NCBI GenBank assembly: GCA_025201375.1
Contig: JAIWZP010000027.1
Coordinates: 310,001 to 374,000, forward strand
From: Gongronella butleri
Lineage: Eukaryota > Mucoromycota > Mucoromycetes > Mucorales > Cunninghamellaceae
Direction: 5' to 3'
DNA length: 64,000 bases
In this document: piece after piece, positions 8,801 through 19,079 of the stretch
Position numbering within the stretch: position 1 is the first letter of the stretch
How the letters are laid out: every line of letters starts with the position of its first letter
Made by a program: the position numbers and the translations under genes
The notes under the pieces: model-generated
What the model was told of the DNA's origin: nothing
What the model saw: only the letters and a program-made list of their open reading frames with translations
Databases searched by the model: none

Positions 8801-11157
8801 AAACATGGCTTTTTGATGTAACCTTTGTTGTTGTGTATCATAAAAGAGATGCATGCAATGCAATGTAGACAAATTTGAATCAATCAGGAATCCACTCGTT
8901 TTGGAAACAGCTGCATTCGTCTCGGTGGGGTGGCATAAAAAAGGGATTTTTCCTTTTTTTCTGCTTGTACATGAGCCAAAAGGGGTTAAAGGGTGCGAAG
9001 CAAGGATTGCAGATGGATGGCACGGTCCTTGCATGGGACAAAGGGGGATAAAGGAGGAATGGAAAGAGCGGATCGAGGCATTCTAGATGGCGACAATAAT
9101 GAATTGGATTGAAAAAGAGGGTATGACACCCTTTTTTTTTTTTTACGTACAGGGAGCGAGATTGATGGGACTTGTAAGATTATTGGGTGCGGGATCGGCC
9201 AATGGTCCGCTTCGCTCAGTATTTTCGCGGGTTGCATTATCTTTCTCGTGCGATCACAACATCACATCATTGATTGTTTTTATGAATTGTAGTTCTAGGT
9301 CAGTCCATGTACGTGGTTTTGTGGCTCGCCTGGTTGTGCATCAGCGCGCGCGTGGCTCGGACCGAAGATACAGCTGTGCATGGAGAACCAATGGCTTTGT
9401 TGATGATGGCCACATCCGTGGAGGATGCGTCCATTTAAGCCGTCAGTTGACGACGTGCTGGTTCGTTTTTTTTTTTTTTTGTCTCGCCCCTGAAATCACG
9501 CCTCACTCCCTAAAAAAGGCTATCGCAGCCGATAAGACCGTCGGCTCAATTTTAGGGGTGCGCGCTGTGCCCAATTTGGCAAACTTTCACGTCATGGACT
9601 TCCGTTGCTTCTTTTTATTCTGCTGGTTTGCCCAAATGGTGTCATTTGTCTAGCGAGCTCCATGCACTAGGATAAAAATGGTCATGCTAGAAGCCCTGCC
9701 CATGATTTCAAACCGCATGTGCGTGCAATTCATTAAAGATGAGGATGCGGCCGCGCCGTGCCTTGATCATTTACCAATTACACCAATGTTCTTGTGGCAC
9801 CCTTTTGCTTTTTTTCTCTTCTTTTTGGGTGTCCGATTCATGCACACGGCACGGAGGCACCAAAAAAAAGGCCGATCATTTGTTTCCAGATTCTCGCGTT
9901 TCCATGGGCTTCCAATTAGGTCTGATTTTTGGGCCTTTTGAGCAAGATGATGGCAAAACGTGGACGGGGCAGGTGGGGGGTGGAGGGGGACGGAGGCGCA
10001 TTAGCGCCGGAGAAAGAGCTTCGCGACCTCCCCCCTTTCATCTTCTCGTTTCTCAGCGGCTCTCCTTTCCAAACAAGCCCGACGATAAAAAAAAAAGGGA
10101 TGAACGACGATGATCTCGTCCGACAGTGCTGTCAAGTCGCGGCGCAAAGCAAAAAAAAAAAAAAAAAAGGGCGTCCTCGTCATGAGCGCGCCTTGACCTG
10201 GGCCCCAAATGACGGAAAACAAAGAAACATCATGCCCTGCTGCCATTCATCAACTTGCTGATTACTGCGCAGTAGCCTGACAATGTGATTGTTTGTTTTT
10301 TAATTGTCGTAATGGACCTTGGGATGCTCTCAGGAGACAAGGCTCTTTTTTTTCCCCATGGGTGTAGGCCCGCCTAGTCCAGTCCAATCCAAACATGGAG
10401 AATGCATGACGGATGCACCAATTTGTGTGACGCTGAAACGAAAAGAGACCGTCATCGCACCCCCACACGCTGTTTGCGCTGCTCGTTGAGCGTGTCTCCC
10501 GTTGAAAATGGCACATTGTCGATGTAAAAGACGAAAAAAGGAGTAAAACAGCATCATGGAATTCATGGATGCGATGGATGAGTGTCATCGATGCATCCCA
10601 GTGGCGTATTTTTGCCTTGAAGATAAAAAAAGAGAGTGCCTGATCTAGGCACGACACGCAAAGAGTCGACTTGTCGGCCAGTGAACGGGTCTAAAAAAAA
10701 AAAAAAAAAAGAGGGGGTGGATCTTATCATGTTGCACTACAGAAGAAAGTTCTATATTTTAGGGAGCATCCGCACGAACAATCAAAAAACCAAGGCGAGG
10801 GATAATAATATATCGCCATTGCAGTGCCTTGTGAGCAAGGCTCCTCGTTATCTAGCCCCCGTCTCCCCCCTTTTTTTTCTGTCACCTCCCCCCCCCCACT
10901 CACCCCTTTTTTTTATTCCAGCAAGTAAACAGGCTCAAATGAACGAGCGATGCGGAATTATAAAGACCAGCTTTCTCATCCATCCATTTTCATCCTTCTT
11001 TCCTTTCATTTTTTTGTTTGACTCGCTGATCCCTTGTTCTCTCCCCCCTCTCTTCCTCCACCTCGAATTCTTTTTTTTTCTTCCCTTTCTCTTTCTCCTT
11101 GCTTTCGTGTAGATTTTCGAGTGCCACTTCCATTCCTTTTTCCTAGAACAATCTGCA
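8801..11157. other. 2.4-kb intergenic region upstream of the H+-ATPase
   Basis: No supportable gene was found. Several open frames exist, the longest at 9087-9653, but they read through T runs as poly-Phe, show no recognisable motif and have no splice partners. The last 300 bases are strongly T/C-rich and serve as the leader of the H+-ATPase gene. A long upstream region is common for this highly expressed gene in fungi. Confidence 0.5.
10959..10964 (+). promoter_or_regulatory. Candidate TATA box of the H+-ATPase gene
   Basis: TATAAA (within GGAATTATAAAGACC) lies about 200 bases upstream of the ATG at 11158, and a long pyrimidine-rich tract follows it. Position and context fit a fungal core promoter. 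No other support is available. Confidence 0.4.
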
Positions 11158-14100
11158 ATGTCAGAGAAATATGGCAATTTCCAGACACTCACTGTCGAAG
11201 AGCTCTATGACAAGGACAAATTCGATCTGTCCACCATGGAACCAGGAGACGTGTTTGATTTATTACAGTAAGGGGATCAAATTTGGGCGGGATTGGCCAA
11301 ATTGACTCATTTTTTCTTGTTTTTCTTGTTTTTCAGAACCACTCCTGAGGGTCTAACGTCCGACGAGGCAGCGCGTCGCGTTGAAAAATTTGGGCCCAAT
11401 AAGCTCGAGACCAAAGAAGTGAATCCGCTGATGCAATTCCTCGGTTTCATGTGGAATCCACTGTCGTGGGTCATGGAGGCCGCGGCCCTGGTCTCGATCA
11501 TCTTTGCCAATGGCGACAACCGCCCACCCGACTACCCTGATTTCATCGGCATTGTGCTGCTGCTGCTAGCCAATGCGACCATTGGCTTTCTCGAGGAGCG
11601 CCAGGCCGGCAATGCCGTCAAGGCGCTCATGGAATCGCTTGCTCCCGAGTGCAAAGTCAAACGCAATGGCCAATTGATCACTATGGAAGCATCTGAATTG
11701 GTACCTGGTGATGTGATTGCCATCAAGCTTGGCGACATTATCCCTGCCGACGGCCGCTTGATTTCTGTAAGTGCATAAAACAAGAAAAAAATTATAAATA
11801 GCAAGACAATACGTATGAAAATGAAAGGCATCCAGACTCGTGGCTTTGTGTCACAAGATCAAGGCTGCCATCCTCCTTGCATCTCCTCTGTCCCCCCTTA
11901 TTTGCGTGCATTGCTCATTCTTTTTTTTTTTTTTCATCAAAAAAAAAAAAAAAATAGGCACACGGCCAGGTATCCATTGACCAAGCTGCTCTGACGGGTG
12001 AATCGCTCCCTGTTGGCAAAGAGGAAGGCGACGAGATCTTCTCGGGTTCGACGGTCAAGCAAGGCGAAGCCGAGGCCGTGATCATTGGCACGGGCCTCAA
12101 CACATTCTTTGGCCGCGCCGCCAAATTGGTGGGCGAAGCTGGCGAGGAAGAAGGCCATTTGCAGACCATCTTGGCCAAGATTGGTAATTTCTGCTTGTAC
12201 GTGATTGGCTTCTTTTTGATCATCGAGATCGTTGTCATGTATGCCGGCTTCAAGTACCCATATCGCCGCGGCATTGACAATGTGCTTGTGTTGCTGATTG
12301 GTGGCATTCCCATTGCCATGCCCACCGTGCTGTCCGTCACGCTCGCCATTGGTGCCAAGCAATTGGCCGAGCACAAGGCCATTGTAACGCGCATCACCGC
12401 CATTGAGGAAATGGCTGCTGTCACCATTCTTTGCTCCGACAAGACAGGCACGCTCACTTTGAACAAGTTGATTGTCGACAAGCCCACGATCAAGACGTAT
12501 GCCGAGTTCAATGGCGATGAAATCATCCAATTGTCGGCTTTTGCATCGCGCACCGAGAATCAAGACGCCATTGACTTTTGCATCACGAATTCGCTGCCCG
12601 ACCCTGCCTCCATGGTGCGCGCTGGCATCGAAGAGCTCGATTTCAAGCCATTCAACCCGGTCGTCAAGCGCACCGAAATCACCTATCGCGAGACCGCGAC
12701 AAATCGCATGTTGCGTGTCACCAAGGGCATGTCGCACACCATTCTCGATTTATGCACGCGCGACAAGTCCGAGGCGCAAATCAAGGCGCTCAATGACGAT
12801 GTCGATGAATTTGCGCGTCGCGGTCTGCGTGCACTTGCTGTGGCCGTCGATGAGGTGCCCAGTGGCCAAGTTGAAGGCGAAGGACTTGGTTTCCGCCTCA
12901 TTGGCCTGCTTCCCATCTACGATCCGCCCCGTACGGACACCAAGGAGACCATTGATCGCGCCATTGCCCTCGGCATCCAAGTCAAGATGATCACCGGTGA
13001 CCAATTGGCCATTGGCAAGGAAACTGGCCGCCGTCTTGGCATGGGCGACAATATGTTCTTGTCAAAGACGCTACGTGAGGGCCCTCCCGCTGGCTCTGGC
13101 TATTCTTCGGTTGACGAGATGATTTTGCAAAGTGACGGCTTTGCCGGCGTGTATCCCGAGCACAAGTACGAGATTGTCGAGCGTCTGCAGGCATTGGGCC
13201 ACATGACCGCCATGACCGGCGACGGTGTCAACGATGCGCCCGCTCTTTCCAAGGCTAATGTTGGCATTGCTGTTGCCGATGCTTCCGATGCGGCGCGTTC
13301 TGCAGCCGATATTGTGCTCACCGAGCCTGGTTTGTCGGTCATTGTCGAAGCCATCATTGGCTCGCGCCAAATCTTCCAACGTATGCGCAATTACTCCATT
13401 TACACCTGCTCCGTGACCGTGCGCGTCGTTGTCGGCTTTTCTTTGCTTTGCTGGTGCTTTGAACACGATTTCCCGCCATTCCTCGTGCTGATCATCGCCA
13501 TTCTCAATGACGGCACCATCATGACCATCTCCACGGATCGTGTCAAGCCCTCGCCGTTCCCAGACGCGTGGAATTTGCGCGAAATCTTCTCGTATGCCAT
13601 TGTGTATGGCGCGTATCTCACCTTGTCGACGGTTGCCTTTTTTGCCGTGGTGCACCAGACCGATTTCTTTGTTTCGCACTTTGGTGTCGATCGCTACGCG
13701 GATCCCAACGACCCATTGTACCACTCGATCATCTACTTGCAAGTTTCGACCATTTCCCAGGCATTGATCTTTGTCACGCGCTCGCGCGGCCTTTGGTTCA
13801 CAGAGCGCCCCTCAATCATGCTCATGAGCGCCTTTGTCGTTGCGCAGCTCGTCGCCACATTCATTGCCGTCTATGCCGACTGGGGCTTCACATCGATTCG
13901 CGGCTGTGGATGGAAATGGGCCGCCATTGTGTGGGTTTGGAACTTGATTTGGTTCGTGCCCATGGATATCATCAAGTTTGCCATGCAATACTACTTTGAC
14001 CCTTCATCGCTTTCGGGTGGCAGCAGCCAAAAGCCCGTCCCTGCACCCACACATTCGCGCCGCGCAAGCGCCATCTCCGCCACATCGTCTGCTCGCTACT

Positions 14101-14300
14101 ATGCCAATCGCACACGCTCCCTCAAGTCTTTGGAGCGCCCTCAAAACACTTACAGCAACTTTGGCAAGCGTCTCTTGGGTATGAACAAGCGCACCGACCA
14201 GAAAGAAATGCGTCGCTTCTCGTCCATCCAGGTAAAAAAAAAAAAAGATATGAAAAGTATGAAAAAAAGCGAAAAATGAACGAAAAAGCACGTTGCTCAT

Positions 14301-14340
<40 letters not shown>

Positions 14341-14374
14341 GACGAACCGAGCTGCCCAAATGTTACATCAATAA
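11158..14374 (+). CDS. PMA1: Plasma-membrane proton-pumping P-type ATPase
   Basis: Four exons: 11158-11267, 11337-11766, 11958-14231 and 14342-14374, giving 948 residues. All introns are GT-AG. P3A ATPase hallmarks are clear: LTGES (dephosphorylation loop, about 192-196), [11 protein letters not shown] with the phosphorylated Asp341, and [18 protein letters not shown] with Asp602 and Asp606 in the hinge. Membrane segments flank the loops in the usual order. The enzyme pumps H+ out of the cell using ATP and sets the gradient for nutrient uptake. The tail after the last membrane helix is Ser/Arg-rich and ends RRFSSIQ before a ten-residue last exon. Fungal H+-ATPases are regulated through phosphorylation of this tail, and RRFSS resembles a basophilic-kinase site. 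The last intron begins GTAAAAAAAAAAAAG and ends with 34 T before ACAG. Confidence 0.96.
14304..14337 (+). repeat. 34-base T tract inside the last intron of the H+-ATPase gene
   Basis: An uninterrupted run of T lies just before the ACAG acceptor. The same intron opens with an A run right after GT, so the two could pair in the RNA. Confidence 0.9.
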
Positions 14375-15068
14375 TGTATTATTTATTTTGTCTTGACATC
14401 ATATAAATCAGGCCACATGAGGGCCATTGTTTTTTTTTCTGTTGTGAGTGGTGACGTGATTCTTTGCTTTGTCAGGCCAATTTAGGATCTCAGTGAATGC
14501 ATATCGCTTTGTGCGGTTCAAATGAGCTCTTTTCCGAGTACTTGCGTCGAGAGAACTTGCAAAAATTCCCAAGGAATCCTAAAAAACCAAAAATTCTCAA
14601 ATGCAAATGCCCCAATCACTTGGTCTATGGCTTTCAGTAGGAATGCACACCCAATTGGCCGTGAACATTAAAAAAAAAAAAAACCCAAGGTTTATTATCG
14701 CGTTCTGCAGAAATGGGTCATTTGCTGAGAGCCTAGCTTTTGACATTGTTATTTTGCAATGGAAATTGAACAAAGAGGCCTGTAACTGGAATCATTTGAA
14801 AGATAGGAGCACGATCAATATGACTATGTCGGTGATCACAAGATTTTGTTTGTTCTATACGCGCGTTTTTCGCGTCTCCTTTTTTTCGCCCATGAAACGC
14901 GCCTTTTGCTTCTTATTTTCGCTGCTTTTTACTTTTTTGAGCGGATATGATGCCGTTTTTTCTACATGCATTGATGTCATGTAAACAAATGTTCTTTTTC
15001 TGGAAATTATGCAATATAATACGAAACGAGTAAATGGTACACATTTTGTAGTATTTTCGGAGAAACCT
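14375..15068. other. Intergenic region between convergent H+-ATPase and F-box genes
   Basis: Both flanking genes end here, so 3' untranslated sequence is expected. A 127-codon open frame at 14601-14984 has no recognisable content. No gene is called. Confidence 0.5.
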
Positions 15069-16868
15069 TTAATAAATTCGTAGGATTTCGCATTTTTTTA
15101 TCGATGAGCATGCGTAAACAGTGGCATTAAATTGGCAACAAAGTACATGGAGGGCCTTATCAACCTTGGACCATGGAGGATCTGGAAGATTGGCCTGTGA
15201 GCCGGCTGCCAGCAACGCGGCTTGCTCTTCGAGGCCCGTTGCGAACGTAATGAGATCCTGTCCTTCCAGATAGTGATCCTTGATGGGATGAGAGTCATCA
15301 AGCCTTCCGCGAAAAACTACTTGGACGCTTGGACCAATGGTGTGGGCACTGCTTTGCAAAAAAATGTATACCTGCGGTACTGGAGGTTCCACCGAGCCGC
15401 CATTCGTGTTGTCAGTGAAGTCAAGCTCATCCAAATGCACAGGCAGCGAGAGCCATCGCAGGAACCGGTCGGGGCGTTGGTGGCGTGCATAAAATGAAGA
15501 GAGAACATCGACAAGAGGATTTTCAAGCTTTACAACTGGGTGCCACAACCACGTTTTGCAACGGACGTCTCCTAAACGAACGACTTGCAACGAGGGACAT
15601 TGGGCTAGAATGCAATCCAATTCCGCGGGATTTTCAAATAAACAGGACCATAATTGGAGCGTTTTTATCTGCGCCAGCCAGGGAGCGTGATCCAGTGTCG
15701 ACAAAACTACCTTAACACGCAGGAGATGGAGCTGTTCCAGCTTTGGAGACCTGCGGACCAAGTCGGACAAGTCCAACGGGTGTCGGAATTCTACATATCG
15801 TGTTCTAATTGAAAGGTGATCCATTTGCGACAGAGGCAGCTGCGCGAGAATGGGCGAGATAATAGACATTTCGGCGCAAAATAGAAGCTCGTTGTGTCTT
15901 GGCTTCAAGGACTTCATGTACAAGTCCGGTCTCCGCATTTTGCATACTGTATGATCAGTTCCCAGGTGTTCTGGGCCGATATTTACGCTTATTGGGAAGC
16001 CATCATCGTGCAGTGCAGGCAGACGTGCGCTATCGAGAGCCTCCTTTTTGCCAAAAGCATGCATCAGCCAAATTATAGAAAGCTCGTAGAGGCGAGGAGT
16101 CACATAATAAAAAAACGCGAGGATCCCAAGATGGTCTAGGCGTTTTGTATTGTCGGCTGCCTGGATTTTCATGGACCGCATGCCATAGTACTGCGGCTCC
16201 TTGGAAAGAGACGAGTACAAAAAGGTGCGCAGGGGCTCGCCATTGACCTGACTGCAGTCCAGCGAGATCATGAGCTTTTCAAGACCCGGGACCTTGCGCA
16301 AGAGCAAAAGCACCAATTGCAAGTCGTTGTCGGCCACGGTGTGCGAGATTTCGAGAATGCGCAAGGACGGCGCCAGATGAGAGGTAATTTGCTGACTCAT
16401 GAAAACTGGCATACGTTGGAAGCGAAGCATGACCAGCTTGCAATTCCGGGTAATCTGGTGGAGAATGTCCAATTGAGCTGTGTCCAGTGTCTTCAAATCG
16501 TGCGGCAGGGATATGTCAACGCTGCGGAGGTCGGGCAAGTGAGGCAGCACAAACTCGACGAGCTTGAGACCCGCACGCATGGATATGCAGTGGCGGTTCC
16601 CGCTACGAATCGCAAATTCTGAAGCTATCCAGTTACTGCACAGTTTCACGTGTTTCAAAGGTATGAGCACCTTGGGATCGACGACTACCATCTCAACCAG
16701 TGTGGACATACTACCAAGTGTATTGAGATCAACCACAATCTGATCAAAAACTAGTAAGCCGGCTACCCAAGACCACCTGTGGTTGACAACACGAGCGTTG
16801 CGCACTAGATCTTGGCGCGGAAGAAAGCGCAAAATATAAGGAAGCAATTCCAACGGAAGACGATCCAT
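15069..16868 (-). CDS. F-box protein with leucine-rich, LRR-like C-terminal part
   Basis: A single exon of 599 residues. The N-terminus is a typical F-box: MDRLPLELLPYILRFLPRQD followed by L-x-x-A-x-x-V-x-x-x-W (residues 1-35). F-boxes bind Skp1 and recruit substrates to SCF ubiquitin ligases. The rest contains repeated LxxLxL stretches, for example in LPDLRSVDIS, LRILEISHT, LEKLMISLD, LEQLHLLRV and IKTLQLWSC, which suggests irregular leucine-rich repeats as in many fungal F-box/LRR proteins. The substrate cannot be predicted. The ATG at 16868 is the first Met of the frame and is preceded by an A run. No introns are needed, which is unusual for this window. Orphan F-box proteins evolve fast, so no orthologue name is given. 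Confidence 0.85.
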   Translation of the reverse strand: MDRLPLELLPYILRFLPRQDLVRNARVVNHRWSWVAGLLVFDQIVVDLNTLGSMSTLVEMVVVDPKVLIPLKHVKLCSNWIASEFAIRSGNRHCISMRAGLKLVEFVLPHLPDLRSVDISLPHDLKTLDTAQLDILHQITRNCKLVMLRFQRMPVFMSQQITSHLAPSLRILEISHTVADNDLQLVLLLLRKVPGLEKLMISLDCSQVNGEPLRTFLYSSLSKEPQYYGMRSMKIQAADNTKRLDHLGILAFFYYVTPRLYELSIIWLMHAFGKKEALDSARLPALHDDGFPISVNIGPEHLGTDHTVCKMRRPDLYMKSLKPRHNELLFCAEMSIISPILAQLPLSQMDHLSIRTRYVEFRHPLDLSDLVRRSPKLEQLHLLRVKVVLSTLDHAPWLAQIKTLQLWSCLFENPAELDCILAQCPSLQVVRLGDVRCKTWLWHPVVKLENPLVDVLSSFYARHQRPDRFLRWLSLPVHLDELDFTDNTNGGSVEPPVPQVYIFLQSSAHTIGPSVQVVFRGRLDDSHPIKDHYLEGQDLITFATGLEEQAALLAAGSQANLPDPPWSKVDKALHVLCCQFNATVYACSSIKKCEILRIY

Positions 16869-17910
16869 ACGCTGAAAGGCAAAAAAAAAAAAAAAAAAAA
16901 CAATGGGGGACAGTGGCTATCCCATTATAACGCCGCTTTATAAAACAACGTGAAACACCTCTCCCCTTTTTTTACGCGTTCTCCTTCCTTTTCAGAATGA
17001 TATTTCTGGCCAGCAGCCTGTTTTAAAAAAACTTTTCAAAAAGATAAAAATGAATATCATACTTTATGATTTCATCATATCATAGAAAAACGTTTATTTT
17101 CAATGTTTTGCGGTGTGTGTGCGTTTCCTGTCACCTTAATAATGCACGAAGCATTGGCGCTGGCGCGCTGCGCAACGCAAAAAGGACAATTTTTTCTTTT
17201 GAGCGACAAAGCCAGTTTTTCGGATTTTGCCAGCTTGTTGCTGTGCCCTCGTCGTTTACTGCCCGTACGTATCATACTTGTTGACCGATCGCACTCAAAA
17301 GTACAGTAGCTAGTTACAGTAATGCAGTTTTTTTACGGTATGATTTGTGTTTTTGTGATACTGTATCATATCATACCTAATACAGTATTGCATCATTCGG
17401 CTCAAATTTTGCAACAAAAAATCTTATGATAAGGCACTACATACCCAGAATGATGCACAGACATTGATGTATTAAAACGGCAACAACAAGTCGTTACTAC
17501 AGTTGTTACAGTATTAAGGGTTTAAGGCGCGTTTTTCAGACTTTGACGACTTGCTGTGCTTCAAGAAATTTTTTTACAGCCTACCCACCCACTGATGAAA
17601 GACGTGTTACGGGATGAACTACAACGGCTGTGCGCCGAGGATCCCGCCCGATTTTTTTTCAGCCTGCGAATTCCAATTTCCAAAAACACCAAATTTGCCC
17701 TATTTTGCATTCATCTCGCCATCTGCTTGGTCGAACCCACTCAAAAATAGCTGCATCGAATTCAACGCAAAATTTGCAACAAAAAAGCATAAAACACCAA
17801 AGCGCTACGATCACTTTTGAAAAATTCAGGGGTCACTCAGGGGTCATTCAGGGGTCACACATTTCAACCTCAGAAAATGCCTAATTTGTGAGATTTCGAA
17901 CTCCGAATGA
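16869..17910. other. Intergenic region rich in TACAGTA and ATCATATCATA words
   Basis: No gene is seen. The stretch 17050-17520 is packed with short words such as TACAGTA, GATACTGTATC and ATCATATCATA. These are partly palindromic and recur in the repeat regions near 45.8 kb and 59.3 kb. A three-copy 11-base tandem repeat lies at 17826-17858. Confidence 0.5.
17826..17858 (+). repeat. Three tandem copies of an 11-base repeat
   Basis: The unit TCAGGGGTCAC/T is repeated three times back to back with a single-base difference in the middle copy. The unit is G-rich on one strand, but the number of copies is too small to call it telomere-like. Confidence 0.9.
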
Positions 17911-18147
17911 TCAATGCATCCCAAGCAGGTAACTCCAACTATTTTCTATTGGCTGACAAAATGGCATGTCGCCCCAAGTGTCAGGCGCACGCGTTTGCTG
18001 GACCTCGGGCGTCACGTCCGGGGACAATGCAGGCGCGGGGGCTGGTGTGGAGACATCGACCTCTATGCCTAGTTCGAGCAATTCCTCGTCAAGCGAGGAA
18101 ATGCTCTCACGGCGCTGTCGATGCCTTGGCGATGGGCTGTGGTGCAT
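17911..18147 (-). CDS. Possible small hypothetical protein (78 residues)
   Basis: A short uninterrupted frame with an ATG start at 18147. The composition looks protein-like: a basic Ser/Arg N-terminus with a possible phosphosite (RQRRESISS), an acidic leucine-rich stretch (SLDEELLELGIEVD), a Pro/Ala-rich middle, and a C-terminus with two Trp. I do not recognise it. It sits alone between repeat-rich segments, and a plus-strand frame overlaps it, so it may be chance. The T-rich minus-strand upstream region resembles the leaders of the real genes here, which is the main reason for listing it. Confidence 0.38.
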   Translation of the reverse strand: MHHSPSPRHRQRRESISSLDEELLELGIEVDVSTPAPAPALSPDVTPEVQQTRAPDTWGDMPFCQPIENSWSYLLGMH

Positions 18148-19079
18148 GATTCGGACAATGAGCTTTTATTGGGACAAGGAAAAGGGACAGGGACGGTGCG
18201 GCAAACAGGGGAATGATCAGGTAAAGAAAAAGGGGAAAAAAGGGGAAAGGGGAAGCGGCTGCTTAAATGGGCAGCCGATGATGGGGATTGCCCAGTCGGG
18301 CTTCCAAAAGTGTCAGCGGCGGAAGCTGGATGGGCAATTCCCAAAAAAAAAAAGGAAAGAGGGCGCGGCCAAAGGAGTGGGGCACGCGCGAGACAGAACA
18401 AGGCAAGGAAGGGCATTCGTGGGCGGTAAGCCAGAAAGGGGGCAAAGAGACGAGGCAACGGCGGATGGTCATGGTGGCGTGAGGAGCGAGTGGGGTGAGG
18501 AAGCGAGCGATGCACGCAAAAGAAAAAAAAGGAAAAAGGGTCAAAAAGGCGTGGCACATGTCGGGAACGCGGGGCGGATCCTGACACCAAGTTTAAGAAA
18601 AATCCTCAAGGCGTGACGCATGAACGGCGATCGACCGAGAAAAGTGCCTACTTTGGGCAAGATTTTTTTTGCAAAAATTTAAGGGTTGAGACATCTAAAT
18701 TAAGTGCGTGGATTGCATGGAATTTTTTTTGTTATTTTTTTTATTTTTTATTTTGCACATTTTTGTGTGCTGCTGGTGGTGCGCTGTAGACAGATGAAAT
18801 GACGGTGCAAAAAGTTAAAACTCAAGCTAGCGCGCTGCAAGTCATCCCATTAGATGCCTTGCCCCTCTGTTTGTTAGTAAAACCGCAATAAAAATCGGGG
18901 GTTGACTAGACCGTTGTCGAGCAAATCGCGATCAAAGATTTTGATGAAAAAGTAGATTTTCTCTGCGAGTTTTGGCCATCCATCGGTGAAGCTAGTCCCA
19001 TTAGATAGAGATTCAACAGGTGCCTTTGACATGTTAAAAACACCGTGTGCTGTCCAATCCGTTGCCGAGAATATTGAGG
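18148..19079. other. Non-coding region preceding the 2.1-kb repeat
   Basis: No gene is supported. 18240-18560 is purine-rich on the plus strand and produces long but featureless frames on both strands. Around 18850-18960 there is a short stretch (TCATCCCATTAGATGC, then GCAATAAAAATCGGGGGT) that matches parts of the downstream repeat at 20000-20110 and 46830-46930. Repeat-derived sequence therefore starts before the main copy. Confidence 0.5.

Noticed and set aside
9087..9653. 188-codon frame in the H+-ATPase upstream region
   Set aside because: Two stretches are poly-Phe from T runs and the rest resembles nothing known. Chance frames of this length occur in GC-moderate intergenic DNA here.
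17725..17745. B-box-like GGGTTCGACC on the minus strand
   Set aside because: Flanking bases do not form a T stem or acceptor stem, so it is not a tRNA.
17966..18616. 216-codon plus-strand frame and opposing 173-codon minus-strand frame
   Set aside because: Both come from purine-rich simple sequence (Lys/Gly/Arg or Pro/Phe/Ser runs). Neither has a domain or a plausible start.
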